NCBI RefSeq assembly: GCF_028532725.1
Contig: NZ_JAQKGU010000006.1
Span: forward strand, 1-64,000
Source of the DNA: Desulfovibrio sp. Fe33
GTDB lineage: Bacteria > Desulfobacterota > Desulfovibrionia > Desulfovibrionales > Desulfovibrionaceae
Direction of reading: 5' to 3'
Length of the DNA: 64,000 nt
The notes under the pieces were generated by a model. That model did no database searches. It was not told the origin of the DNA and saw only the letters and a program-made list of their open reading frames with translations. Below are positions 7,361 through 15,927 of this stretch, piece by piece (position 1 is the stretch's first letter; every line of letters begins with the position of its first letter). A program made the translations under genes and the position numbers.

Positions 7361-8454
7361 TATTGTTTCAGGGATTGTTTCAGGCGCATGATGCGGTTGT
7401 AGGACGTTTCGATGCGCGACAGGGGAATGATTCCGCCGTCCACCAGCTCATGGATGATGGCGTGGGCCTTTTCCGCGATGCGCCGGTCGTACGAGAGGTT
7501 GTTGCCGAAGAGGAGGATGTCCGCCCCGGCTTCAATGGCCCGTCGTATGGCTTCCTTCCTGCCGTATTCGTCGGCAATGGCACCCATGTCCATATCGTCG
7601 GTGATGACCACGCCGTCAAAGCCGAGTTTTTCCCGCAGCAGGCCGGTGACGACCTTTTTCGAGAGAGTGGCCGGATAGTCCGGGTCGAGTTTCGCGTTGA
7701 ATATGTGGGCGGTCATTATCATGTCCGTCTTGCCGCTTCCGATCAGCTCCCTGTAGGGGATGAGTTCGGCCTCGGACCATGTCCCGGTCACGTCGGTCAA
7801 CCCCGCGTGGGAGTCGGACCCGGCGGAGCCGTGCCCGGGAAAGTGCTTGAGGCAGGAGAGCACGCCCGCCCTGTGCAGCTCTTCCATGAACACCCGGGCG
7901 CAAAAGGCCGCTTGCCGTGGATCGCCGGAAAAGCTGCGTCCTAGCCCGCCTATGGCCGGACTGTCGGGATTGACGTTCACATCCACCACCGGGGCGAAGT
8001 CCAGGTTGAACCCGACAGAGGCGAGGGTGGAGCCGACCATGTATCCGGCGGTGCGCACGTTGAATTCTCCGGCCGCGCAGATGTCCGCTGCGGACGGGGT
8101 TTCGAGGAACCCGTATCCCCGCTTGAGCCGCTGCACGTTGCCACCTTCCTGGTCCACGGCCACGAACAGCGGGATTTCGGCATGGGACTGGAGGTCGCGG
8201 ATGAGCTTTGCCACCTGTTCCTTCGAGCGGATGTTGCGCCGGCCGCTGCCGAGCAGCACGTCGCGGTCGAAGAGGATCACTCCGCCCAGGCCTCGGTCGC
8301 GGATGTCCCGGATGACGGCGCTGTCCTCGTTCACGGTGAAGCCCCGGAAACCGGCCATGAGCATCTGGCCGATCATGACATCCAGGTCGGCGGCGCGGGC
8401 CGGACCGGAAAGAAGGATGGAGAGCAGGGTCAGGGCGGCGAAGAAGGTGCGCAT
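7360..8454 (-). CDS. Secreted glycoside hydrolase family 3 beta-N-acetylhexosaminidase (NagZ-like)
   Basis: The 364-residue protein opens with a signal peptide (MRTFFAALTLLSILLSGPARAA) and a GH3 barrel. The acid/base dyad loop KHFPGHG (203-209) with D214 and H216 and the nucleophile segment TDDMDMGAI (about 285-293) identify the NagZ branch, which releases N-acetylglucosamine from muropeptides. E. coli NagZ is cytoplasmic and lacks a signal, so this one probably acts in the periplasm. Start chosen at ATG 8454 because it begins the signal peptide; longer frames upstream lack a sensible N-terminus. Divergent from the rhomboid gene. Confidence 0.88.
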   Translation of the reverse strand: MRTFFAALTLLSILLSGPARAADLDVMIGQMLMAGFRGFTVNEDSAVIRDIRDRGLGGVILFDRDVLLGSGRRNIRSKEQVAKLIRDLQSHAEIPLFVAVDQEGGNVQRLKRGYGFLETPSAADICAAGEFNVRTAGYMVGSTLASVGFNLDFAPVVDVNVNPDSPAIGGLGRSFSGDPRQAAFCARVFMEELHRAGVLSCLKHFPGHGSAGSDSHAGLTDVTGTWSEAELIPYRELIGSGKTDMIMTAHIFNAKLDPDYPATLSKKVVTGLLREKLGFDGVVITDDMDMGAIADEYGRKEAIRRAIEAGADILLFGNNLSYDRRIAEKAHAIIHELVDGGIIPLSRIETSYNRIMRLKQSLKQ

Positions 8455-8569
8455 GGCGGGACTCGTCGGGCTGGAAGTTATGGGGACCGGACAAGTGTAG
8501 GTTGGAGCGCGACGCTCCGCAAGGGTGAAAGCGGTTTGCGCGCGGCCGGATTTCCTAATACATTGCGGC

Positions 8570-9595
8570 ATGAACTTTTCAACCGGCCGCCCCGGATTTT
8601 TTCGCCGCGTCCTGCATCATGCCTGGACCGATCTCGTCCCTCTGGTTCGCGGAGAGGACGCCGCCCCCCTGTCGCACAAGGAGGCCCAGCTCTGGGCGCT
8701 GGTTCTGGCCTCGCGCCACGTCCCCCACAGGTTGCGCCGTCTGCCCGCCGAGCAGGGCGGGGGATATGCGGTCATGGTCCAGGAGTGGTATGCCGACCGG
8801 GGAGTAGGGGAAATCAGCCAGTATTTTGAGGAGAACCGGCCCGAGATGGCCCGGGTGGAGCTGGCGGACCTGCGGCCCGTGGGCGGGCTTGAGCCGACCC
8901 TGTTCGGGCTGGGCCTGCTCGTCCTCTTCTACTGGGTCTATTCCCGCACCTATCCTGCCCTGGGACTTTACTCCGATTTGTGGGTGCGTCTTGGCAGCGC
9001 GGACGCCGGGGCCATTCTGTCCGGCCAGTGGTGGAGGCTGTGCACGGCCCTGACTCTGCACGCGGACGGCCCGCACGTGGCCGGGAACGCGGTCATCGGC
9101 GGGGTGTTCATCTGGCTGGCCGCGCGTCGGCTCGGCTCCGGCGCGGCGTGGATGCTGACCATCCTGTCCGGGGTGCTCGGCAACCTTTTCAATTCACTCG
9201 TCCTCGGCGTGCATCACGACGCCATTGGCTTTTCCACGGCCACCTTCGGGGCGGCCGGAGTGCTCGCCGGAATCAGGCCGTTCGGCGTGGGCAGTGGGCT
9301 GCATGGTCTCGGCGAAGGCTCATCGTTCCGCCGTTTCCTGCGGTTTACGCGCACGGCGCTCATCCCATTCGGCGCGGGACTCGGCCTGTTGGCCATGCTG
9401 GGGGTCGGGGACGGAGAGGGCAATATCGATCTGGGCGCGCATCTTTTCGGTTTTTCGGCGGGGCTCGGACTGGGCGCGGCCACGGGACTTCTGGCGACCC
9501 GGTTCGGCCTGCCGGGCAAAGACACGGACTTCAGGCTCTACCTGGCGGCTCTCGCCATGCCAGCGGCAGCCTGGGTCTGGGCCTGGCTGGCGTGA
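8570..9595 (+). CDS. Rhomboid-family intramembrane serine protease (atypical active site)
   Basis: The 341-residue protein has a soluble N-terminal region of about 110 residues, then a rhomboid core of six or more membrane segments. Landmarks are H164 and N173 in HADGPHVAGN, S222 in GFSTATFG and H291 in GAHLFGFSAG, matching the HxxxN, GxSx and HxxG motifs. The usual GxSG has become G-F-S-T, so activity may be altered. Rhomboids cut transmembrane segments of other proteins. Start ATG 8570; it ends 71 bp before the zinc-importer-like ATPase and could be co-transcribed with it. Confidence 0.8.
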   Translation: MNFSTGRPGFFRRVLHHAWTDLVPLVRGEDAAPLSHKEAQLWALVLASRHVPHRLRRLPAEQGGGYAVMVQEWYADRGVGEISQYFEENRPEMARVELADLRPVGGLEPTLFGLGLLVLFYWVYSRTYPALGLYSDLWVRLGSADAGAILSGQWWRLCTALTLHADGPHVAGNAVIGGVFIWLAARRLGSGAAWMLTILSGVLGNLFNSLVLGVHHDAIGFSTATFGAAGVLAGIRPFGVGSGLHGLGEGSSFRRFLRFTRTALIPFGAGLGLLAMLGVGDGEGNIDLGAHLFGFSAGLGLGAATGLLATRFGLPGKDTDFRLYLAALAMPAAAWVWAWLA

Positions 9596-9666
9596 TATCA
9601 AGGCTTGTGCTACGCTGACTAGGTCTGTATGGATGTCCATCCAACGTGTTTCATTTGGAGTTTCGA

Positions 9667-10491
9667 GTGTCTGAGCCCGTTGTAGACATACAGGGTCTGA
9701 ATTATGCGCCCGGCGGTTTGCCGGTGCTGCAGGATGTCGATCTGCGCATTGAGCGCGGCGACTATCTGGCCGTGCTCGGCCCCAACGGCGGCGGCAAATC
9801 CACGCTGCTCAAGCTCATTCTCGGGCTCATCAAGCCCGACAGCGGCACCATCCGCGTGCTCGGACTGCCTCCGGGCGAGGCGGGCGGACGCATCGGCTAC
9901 CTGCCCCAGCATACCGTGGTGGCGGGTGCCTTTCCCATCACCGTGCTTGAAGCGGTCTGCATGGGCACGGTCCGGCCCGGCTTCAAGGGAATGTCCGGCC
10001 GCCACTCCAAGACGGATCACGAAAAGGCGCGCCGCGCTCTGGAAAAGGTGGACATGCTCGCCTTCGAGGGACGCGGTCTGGCCCGGTTGTCCGGCGGCCA
10101 GAAACAGCGCGTGTTCATCGCCCGCGCCCTGGTGGACTCCCCGGAGCTGCTCCTGCTCGACGAACCCACGGCCAGCGTGGACTCCGTCAGCCGGACGGCC
10201 CTGTTCGCCCTGCTTACCGAACTGAACAAGGACATGACCGTGATTATGGTCAGCCACGATATTTCTTCCCTGTCCTCGGGCGTCAAGTCCGTGGCCTGCG
10301 TCAATCGTTCGCTTCATTTCCACAAGGCCCCGGAAATTACCGACGACATGTTCACCATGGCCTACGGCGGGTCCGGAGACCATTGTTGCCCGGTTGAATT
10401 GGTCACCCACGGCCATGTGCCGCATCGGGTGCTCGCGCCTCACGATGGGAACGACGAGCCCAAAGGCTCTGCCGGGGACGGGGAGGCGTAA
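9667..10491 (+). CDS. znuC: ABC transporter ATPase for zinc/manganese (ZnuC/MntB-like)
   Basis: This 274-residue ATPase has Walker A GPNGGGKST, signature LSGGQKQR, Walker B LLLLDEPTASVD and the switch histidine in VSHD. The closest family by feel is ZnuC, with a histidine- and cysteine-containing C-terminal tail (about 215-274: HFHK, DHCC, HGHVPH) that may bind metal. Start GTG 9667 has TTGGAG 6 bp upstream; an in-frame GTG at 9646 is less well placed. Its stop overlaps the permease start by one base (TAATG). No substrate-binding protein gene (znuA) is in the window. Confidence 0.85.
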   Translation: MSEPVVDIQGLNYAPGGLPVLQDVDLRIERGDYLAVLGPNGGGKSTLLKLILGLIKPDSGTIRVLGLPPGEAGGRIGYLPQHTVVAGAFPITVLEAVCMGTVRPGFKGMSGRHSKTDHEKARRALEKVDMLAFEGRGLARLSGGQKQRVFIARALVDSPELLLLDEPTASVDSVSRTALFALLTELNKDMTVIMVSHDISSLSSGVKSVACVNRSLHFHKAPEITDDMFTMAYGGSGDHCCPVELVTHGHVPHRVLAPHDGNDEPKGSAGDGEA

Positions 10492-11291
10492 TGGACGTCC
10501 TGAGCTTCGATTTCATGCAGAACGCCCTGGCCGCAGGGCTTCTCGCGAGCCTTATCTGCGGCGTCATCGGCACCCTGGTCGTCGTCAATCGTATCGTCTT
10601 CATCTCCGGCGGCATCGCCCACGCCTCTTACGGCGGAGTGGGATTGGCCTTTCTTTTGGGACTGCCCGTCCTGCCCGTGACCGCTGCCTTCACCGTGTGC
10701 ATGGCCCTGATAATGGCCCTCGTCACCCTGCACGCCAGGGAGCGCGTGGATACGGTCATCGGCGTCATCTGGGCCGCAGGCATGGCGCTCGGCATTATTC
10801 TTCTGGATTTCACCCCCGGTTACAACGTGGACCTCATGAGCTACCTGTTCGGCTCCATCCTGGCCGTGCCGCGCGCCGATCTCTGGCTCATGGCCGTCAT
10901 GGCCGCCGTAGTCATCGCCATGGTCCTCGTCTTTTACCGGGGCTTCACGGTCATGAGCTTCGACGAGGAATTCGCCCGTTCGCGCGGCGTGCCGGTGGAT
11001 TTCCTCTATATCCTGCTCATCGTCATGGTAGGCCTGTGCGTGGTGATGATTATTCGCGTGGTCGGCCTGATCCTGGTCATCGCGCTCCTGACCATACCGC
11101 CTTTCATCGCCGAACGGCGCACCCGCTCCCTCAAGGTGATGATGCTGGTGTCGACCATCCTGTCCGCCGTTTTCTCCGTCTCGGGGCTTCTTTTTTCCTA
11201 CGCCCTGGACCTCACCTCGGGCGCGTCCATTATCGCGGTGGCCGCCATCGGCTTTTTCGTTTCCCTGCTTATTCCCCAAAAAAACGCCTGA
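10491..11291 (+). CDS. znuB: ABC transporter permease for zinc/manganese (ZnuB-like)
   Basis: The 266-residue protein has about eight hydrophobic segments and the ABC-3 family pattern GGIAHASYGGVGLAF near residue 40 and GLILVIALLTIPPFIAERR near 200. With the upstream ATPase it should form the membrane part of a metal importer. Start ATG 10491 overlaps the previous stop codon, showing translational coupling. It is followed after 100 bp by a small cysteine-rich protein gene. Confidence 0.88.
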   Translation: MDVLSFDFMQNALAAGLLASLICGVIGTLVVVNRIVFISGGIAHASYGGVGLAFLLGLPVLPVTAAFTVCMALIMALVTLHARERVDTVIGVIWAAGMALGIILLDFTPGYNVDLMSYLFGSILAVPRADLWLMAVMAAVVIAMVLVFYRGFTVMSFDEEFARSRGVPVDFLYILLIVMVGLCVVMIIRVVGLILVIALLTIPPFIAERRTRSLKVMMLVSTILSAVFSVSGLLFSYALDLTSGASIIAVAAIGFFVSLLIPQKNA

Positions 11292-11391
11292 CGCATAAGG
11301 GGTTGTTTTTTCCCATGGAATGCCTTTTGCAAATTGTTGACGGCCGGTGTACATCTTTTCCTGGCTCAAGGCCTGACGAACGGCCCGCCGC

Positions 11392-11604
11392 ATGACCATG
11401 AACTGCAAGCAAAAGCTCATACAGGAAGGATACACCCGGTACCGGGGCGCAGTGGACGCCTCGGTGTACGAGTATTTCAACTGCGATTGTTCGTGGAAGG
11501 CCCAGTGGTACGTCAAAAAAGGCCAATACCGCTGCTGCGGCTGCAAGGAGCGCTGCGAAACCCGCGATCCGGAAGGGTTTCAGCTTTTCCTTGATCTCGG
11601 ATAA
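11392..11604 (+). CDS. Small cysteine-rich protein, unknown function
   Basis: The 70-residue product has eight cysteines (C5, then FNCDCSW, then YRCCGCKERC), many aromatic and charged residues and no signal peptide. The CxC and CCxCxxxC spacing suggests a small metal-binding fold, and its position between a zinc-type importer and an exported cysteine-containing protein fits that. The ribosome site is weak; a second ATG two codons in is equally possible. I do not recognise the family. It ends 18 bp before the next gene, so the two are probably one unit. Confidence 0.6.
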   Translation: MTMNCKQKLIQEGYTRYRGAVDASVYEYFNCDCSWKAQWYVKKGQYRCCGCKERCETRDPEGFQLFLDLG

Positions 11605-11622
11605 GGCAACCAAGGAAGGACA

Positions 11623-12171
11623 ATGCGACGCATTCTCATCGCCCTGAGTCTGGCTCTGTCCCTGGCCGTCGTCCCCGGCCCGGCCCGTGCTTCGGATTAC
11701 ATGGACATGGACCTCTGCCTCGGCAAACAGGTTCTTGGGCGCATCCTGTGCAAGGACCCCAGGGAGATCAACTTCGTCGCCAAGGTGCGGGACAACGTCT
11801 ACCTCTTTTCCGTATTTTACGCCAAACAGATGGCCCGGTTCCTGGTCGGCATCTCCAACGACAAAATTCGTGTTCAGGGCCGGGAATTTCTCAAGCTGAC
11901 CCGGACCATCCCGTACGAATTTGACGAGACCAGCAAATGCGCCGTGGTCGAATATTCCTCCTCGGAATGCAATTACAGCGAACCCATCGTTTGCTGCTCG
12001 GAAAAAACCGAAGAGGATAAACTCGACGACAAGTTCTGGGACCGGCCCATTCCCGAGTTGCTTGAGGAAGACCTGCGCAAGGCTCTCGAAGTGCTGCCGC
12101 CCGAAGAAGGGCAGCCCGCCCAGGGGCAACAGCAGCAAGGCCGGGAAACCTCGCCGCCCGCGGCGCAGTAA
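11623..12171 (+). CDS. Exported protein of unknown function with six cysteines
   Basis: The 182-residue protein starts with a clear signal peptide (MRRILIALSLALSLAVVPGPARAS). The mature part has cysteines in DLCLGK, ILCKDP, SKCAV, SECNY and VCCSEK and an acidic, glutamine/proline-rich tail. It looks periplasmic and probably disulfide-bonded. Start ATG 11623 has AAGGAAGGA upstream. A strong terminator follows, so it closes the plus-strand run that begins with znuC or the rhomboid gene. Family unknown to me. Confidence 0.75.
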   Translation: MRRILIALSLALSLAVVPGPARASDYMDMDLCLGKQVLGRILCKDPREINFVAKVRDNVYLFSVFYAKQMARFLVGISNDKIRVQGREFLKLTRTIPYEFDETSKCAVVEYSSSECNYSEPIVCCSEKTEEDKLDDKFWDRPIPELLEEDLRKALEVLPPEEGQPAQGQQQQGRETSPPAAQ

Positions 12172-12194
12172 TTCCACTGCGCACAAGATTATCC

Positions 12195-12220
12195 AAGCCC
12201 CCGAGTCCGCTCGGGGGCTT
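12195..12220 (+). terminator. Rho-independent terminator after the exported cysteine protein
   Basis: An 11-bp perfect stem (aagcccccgag with ctcgggggctt), 4-base loop, then a T run to 12223. Confidence 0.85.
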
Positions 12221-12279
12221 TTTGCGTTCTGGACGGGAAGGGGGCTGTGGAACGTCCTCAGTGACAGAGGACCGGAGGG

Positions 12280-12933
12280 TCAGTTCTCGTCGAGGCGTTC
12301 GATGAACCGTTCAACGTGCCTGCTCTGGATGGAGGCTGCCTTGTCCGGCTGGCGGCGGCTGACGGCGAGCGCGACCCGACGGTGCTCTTCCGCCTCGTCC
12401 GGGCCGGGCTTGTAGGTGTCGAGGGTAAGGAACCAGTATCGAAGACAAATGTTGTGCAGGAATTCCCGGGTCTGGCGGAGTATCATGTTCCCGGCGGCCT
12501 TGGCGAGCGTATCGTGGAACAGGCTGTCGGTGATCACGACCTGTTCGTATTCCCCGGCTGTTATATGCCGGGCCAGCTTCTCGGAGAGGCGGAGCAGGTT
12601 CTCGATGTCCTCATCCGAGGCGCGCTCTGCGGCGAGTCTGGCCACGGCGGTTTCAAGGGGGGCGCGCGTTTCGTATACCTGCCGGACCTTGTCGTCCTCG
12701 ATGGGAGCCACGAACACGCCGTACCGGGGCTTGATGACCAGCAAACCCTGGTGGCAGAGCAGTTGCATGACCTCCCGCATGGGAGTTCTGGATACACCGA
12801 ATTCATCGGCAAGCTCCCGCTCGCGGATGCGTTGGCCGGGTTTGAGCTTGGTGTAGAGAATCCAGTCCCTGAGGGAGGTGTAAATACGCATCTTGGCGTC
12901 ATCGTTGGGGAACCAGAGCAGGGCGGTGGTCAT
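12280..12933 (-). CDS. GntR-family (FCD-type) transcription regulator
   Basis: The 217-residue protein has an N-terminal winged helix (about 20-75: LKPGQRIRERELADEFGVSRTPMREVMQ) and a C-terminal all-helical FCD ligand domain with the metal-type histidines in FHDTL and near EEHRRV. It is the last gene of the operon, starting one base after the asparaginase stop with AAGGAAC upstream, and very likely controls that operon in response to the imported compound or its product. The palindrome at 19365-19376 over the operon start is the natural operator candidate. Confidence 0.88.
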   Translation of the reverse strand: MTTALLWFPNDDAKMRIYTSLRDWILYTKLKPGQRIRERELADEFGVSRTPMREVMQLLCHQGLLVIKPRYGVFVAPIEDDKVRQVYETRAPLETAVARLAAERASDEDIENLLRLSEKLARHITAGEYEQVVITDSLFHDTLAKAAGNMILRQTREFLHNICLRYWFLTLDTYKPGPDEAEEHRRVALAVSRRQPDKAASIQSRHVERFIERLDEN

Positions 12934-12934
12934 A

Positions 12935-13930
12935 TCAGAGTTCCTTGTAGAGTTCGGCCACCGCGTCGGGTGGTATGGAGCTTTCCAAGGCCAGGGCCAG
13001 CAACAACTGCGCCTTGGTCCCGCTGAGATATCTGGCCGAAATGACGCCTTTCGCCATCAGGCTCGCGGCTCCACCCGGGTATCCGTAGCAAGGCCATACC
13101 CCGCCTTTCAGGCAACGGGTGGTCAGGACGACGGTAACATTATTGTCCAGAGCGTTGGAAATGGCTTTTTCCAACTCCGGAGTGACGTTCCCGGCCCCGA
13201 ATCCTTCGATGACCATACCGGCGGCCCCGTTCTCGACAGCCGCCCGGATCAGGGTGCCGTCCATGCCGGGATAGCATGTGATGAGCGGGACGAACAGCGA
13301 GGGAGGAGCAGGGTTCGCGGCCAACCGGGGCCGATGCACGCGGCTGGTGTGGACGAACTTCGCCCCTTCGTTGGTGAAGCGTCCCACACTGCCGAGGTTC
13401 TGGCCGATGAACGGCTCGACGGAAAGGGAATCCGCCTTCACGGCATCGGTGGCGGTGTAGAGCTTGTCCGCCATCTGGATGACGGTTTCACACGATTCGG
13501 GTAGGGCCAGGCAGGCCTGAATGCTGTTCTGGAGATTGCGCACGCCGTCGTAGCCCTGCTCGCCGAGATGGCGCATGGCCCCGGTGAGGACCACCGGTTT
13601 GGTAGAAACGAGGAGCTGGTCGAGCACGAAGGCGGTCTCCACGAGCAGATCCGTGCCGTGTAGGATTACGGCCCCGGCCATGCCGGGGTCGGCCAGGGCT
13701 GCGTCGACGTCCCGGCACAGCCGCATCATGTGACCGAGGTCCATGTGCGGGCTTGGAATATTGGACCAGAGCACAGGTTTGAGGGCGACGTCGTGGACGA
13801 GTGACATCCCGTCCAGCAGGCGGGTGAAATCGTCGCTCGGCTGCGCGCCGACGTCGCCCTCGCGGCGGTCCATGCTGATGGTCCCGCCCGTAAGGAAGAC
13901 TGCTATGGTCTTTTTATCTCGGGACGACAT
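12935..13930 (-). CDS. Asparaginase/glutaminase-family amidohydrolase
   Basis: This 331-residue enzyme has both catalytic threonine motifs of the L-asparaginase fold: FLTGGTIS near the N-terminus and ILHGTDLLVETA near residue 90 (consensus HGTDTMEETA, so the T-M-E positions differ). It lacks a signal peptide and is cytoplasmic. The altered second motif and its company with a creatininase-family amidohydrolase suggest a substrate other than plain asparagine. It overlaps the upstream creatininase gene by 17 bp and precedes the regulator by one base, firmly within the operon. Confidence 0.85.
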   Translation of the reverse strand: MSSRDKKTIAVFLTGGTISMDRREGDVGAQPSDDFTRLLDGMSLVHDVALKPVLWSNIPSPHMDLGHMMRLCRDVDAALADPGMAGAVILHGTDLLVETAFVLDQLLVSTKPVVLTGAMRHLGEQGYDGVRNLQNSIQACLALPESCETVIQMADKLYTATDAVKADSLSVEPFIGQNLGSVGRFTNEGAKFVHTSRVHRPRLAANPAPPSLFVPLITCYPGMDGTLIRAAVENGAAGMVIEGFGAGNVTPELEKAISNALDNNVTVVLTTRCLKGGVWPCYGYPGGAASLMAKGVISARYLSGTKAQLLLALALESSIPPDAVAELYKEL

Positions 13931-14666
13931 ACTTCCAGCTTTGCTCGTCCATGCGATTGACGAAGTCGACCAGGTAGTCCACGAGGACGGACCGCATGGC
14001 GTCGCCTTTTGCAGCGGTGGCCTTGGTGGGATCGCCGCTTGCGCCGAACTGGGTCAACTCTTCGAAGTTCCAGATGAGCTTCACGTTGTTGTCCATTTCA
14101 GGAATTTCACCCTTGGCGCGGCTCATGTCGCAGAGATCGGGGAAGATGGACAGGCCGATGGAGGTTTCGCCTTCGCCTCCGTGTCCCAGGCCGTCCCACA
14201 CCTCGAAGGTGTCCTTGGGCAGCAGGTTGCCCGCAGTCACCCACCATGCGTCCAGCACGGCCAGGCCGAAATCGGGGTTCGCAACCTTGAAGTCGCGGGC
14301 CGCGATTTCGATGGGCGCGATGTTGCCGTCATGTCCGTTGACGATGAGCACCTTGTTGATGCCCCAGAATTTGGCGGAATCGAGCAACTCGCGCACCACG
14401 CGGATGACCGTGTCGCTGGACAGGGAGAGGCACATGGGCTTGTGGCGGTAATGCTGGCTCATGCCGAAGAACTGCGGCGGAGCGACCACGGTGTTCTCAA
14501 GGCGCTCGGCCAGGTCGATGCCGATCTGGTGGCAGACGAAGGAATCACAGCCATAGGGCAGATGCTCGCCGTGGGATTCGCATGAGCCGACAGGCAGGAT
14601 CAACTTGTCGATCTTGGCTTCCTTGAAGCTGTGTTGATTCAACTCTTCAAGTCTGACTGTCTTCAT
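13914..14666 (-). CDS. Creatininase-family amidohydrolase
   Basis: The 250-residue protein shows the metal-binding set of this family: GSCESHGEHLPYGCDS (about 27-42), VNGHDGN (about 108-114) and GHGGEGETS (about 160-168). Members open cyclic amides (creatinine), remove formyl groups or act in flavin and mycofactocin pathways, so the fold does not fix the substrate. Start ATG 14666 with GAGGAGACC upstream. It sits between a solute-binding protein and an asparaginase-like enzyme, which suggests stepwise hydrolysis of an imported amide. Confidence 0.87.
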   Translation of the reverse strand: MKTVRLEELNQHSFKEAKIDKLILPVGSCESHGEHLPYGCDSFVCHQIGIDLAERLENTVVAPPQFFGMSQHYRHKPMCLSLSSDTVIRVVRELLDSAKFWGINKVLIVNGHDGNIAPIEIAARDFKVANPDFGLAVLDAWWVTAGNLLPKDTFEVWDGLGHGGEGETSIGLSIFPDLCDMSRAKGEIPEMDNNVKLIWNFEELTQFGASGDPTKATAAKGDAMRSVLVDYLVDFVNRMDEQSWKYVVPR

Positions 14667-14707
14667 AGAGGTCTCCTCAATTCAAAGGATATGGGTGTTG
14701 TTGAAGG

Positions 14708-14745
14708 CCCATACCCGCCCGGCAGGCCTGCCGGACGGGTATGGG
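14708..14745 (-). promoter_or_regulatory. Strong hairpin between livK and the creatininase gene
   Basis: The outer arms cccatacccg and cgggtatggg pair perfectly, and an inner ggcaggcctgcc palindrome extends the stem. No T tract follows. It is well placed to protect the 3' end of the binding-protein mRNA and to lower expression of the downstream enzymes. Confidence 0.6.
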
Positions 14746-14768
14746 AATTGTTCGGTTTCGGAGAGAAG

Positions 14769-15917
14769 CTACTGGGCCTTGGGGTACCAGATGTTCTCGA
14801 CCTTGTAGTCGCCGCCCTGGACGCTGATGATGGCGACGCCCTTGACGGGGACGCCGGACGGGCGGGAGTAGGTGATCTTGCCGGTGACCGCGGGGTAGCC
14901 GTCGGTGGCGGCCAGGGCCTTCTTGATGTCGGCGGGTTCGGCGGAGCCGGCCTGCTTGATGGCGTTGGCGATCAGGCCGACGGCGTCGAAGCCCAGGGCC
15001 GCAAAGGCGTTCTCGGGCGGAGTATTGTAGGTCTCGGTGTAGGCTTTGACGAAGGCCAGGACTTCGGGGCGGGTGTCTTCACGGTAGGTGTGCGTGGAGA
15101 AGTACACGTTGTTGGCAAGCGTCTTGCCGGGAACCGTGGAGACCAGCTCGGTGTCGAAACCGTCGCCGGACAGGATGGGCAGGTCGAGACCGGCCTCGCG
15201 GATCTGCTTGACGGTCAGACCGGCTTCGTTCGGGATGGACGCGATGAACACGGCGTCGGCATTGGCGGCCTTGAGGCGGGCGATCTGCGCGGAGAAGTCC
15301 TTGTCGCCCATCATGAAGAAGTCTTCCAGGACGATTTCACCGCCGTTTTCCTTGATGCGCTGCTTGTAGAAGCGGGACATGGTCTTGGTGAAGTCCATGG
15401 AGTTGTCGGTCCAGACCGCGATCTTTTTCAGCTTCAGGGCGTTGGTGGAGTAGTCCGCGATGGCGAAGGACTGATCGTCGTCACCAAACGGGGTCATGAA
15501 CATGCAGTCGCCGATCATCATGGGCAGGGTCGGCAGGGTGGCGCCGGAGGTGACGAAGGGGATGCCCTTTTTCTGGAACAGGGGGGCGGCGGGCAGGACG
15601 AACGCGGGATCGGAATAACCGATACCGGCGACAATGCCTTCGCTCAGGACCTTCTTCGCGCCGATGGCGGAATCCTTCTGGTCGGTCTTGGTGTCCACGC
15701 CGACGATTTCGATCATACGGCCGCCCAGCAGTCCGCCCGCGTCGTTGATCAGCTTGGCCTGAAGCTGTGCGCCGCGCAGGGACGGGGCGTCGATGGAGCT
15801 CATGCCGCCGGTCAGGTTGTACAGCGCGCCGATCTTGATCGGTTCGGCGGCTGCGGCCGGGAGGGCCAGGCCGAGGCAAAGGACGATCGCAGCGACCATT
15901 TGCATCATTTTTTTCAT
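14769..15917 (-). CDS. Branched-chain amino acid-type ABC transporter substrate-binding protein
   Basis: The 382-residue periplasmic protein has a signal peptide (cleavage after ALPAAAA), then the LivK/type I binding-protein fold beginning EPIKIGALYNLTGGMSSID. It would capture the substrate for the permease encoded upstream. The family includes carriers of amides, urea and aromatic acids as well as leucine, so the neighbours are the better clue to the ligand. Start ATG 15917 with TAGGAGAG upstream, 10 bp after livM. Confidence 0.9.
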   Translation of the reverse strand: MKKMMQMVAAIVLCLGLALPAAAAEPIKIGALYNLTGGMSSIDAPSLRGAQLQAKLINDAGGLLGGRMIEIVGVDTKTDQKDSAIGAKKVLSEGIVAGIGYSDPAFVLPAAPLFQKKGIPFVTSGATLPTLPMMIGDCMFMTPFGDDDQSFAIADYSTNALKLKKIAVWTDNSMDFTKTMSRFYKQRIKENGGEIVLEDFFMMGDKDFSAQIARLKAANADAVFIASIPNEAGLTVKQIREAGLDLPILSGDGFDTELVSTVPGKTLANNVYFSTHTYREDTRPEVLAFVKAYTETYNTPPENAFAALGFDAVGLIANAIKQAGSAEPADIKKALAATDGYPAVTGKITYSRPSGVPVKGVAIISVQGGDYKVENIWYPKAQ

Positions 15918-15927
15918 CGGTTCTCTC

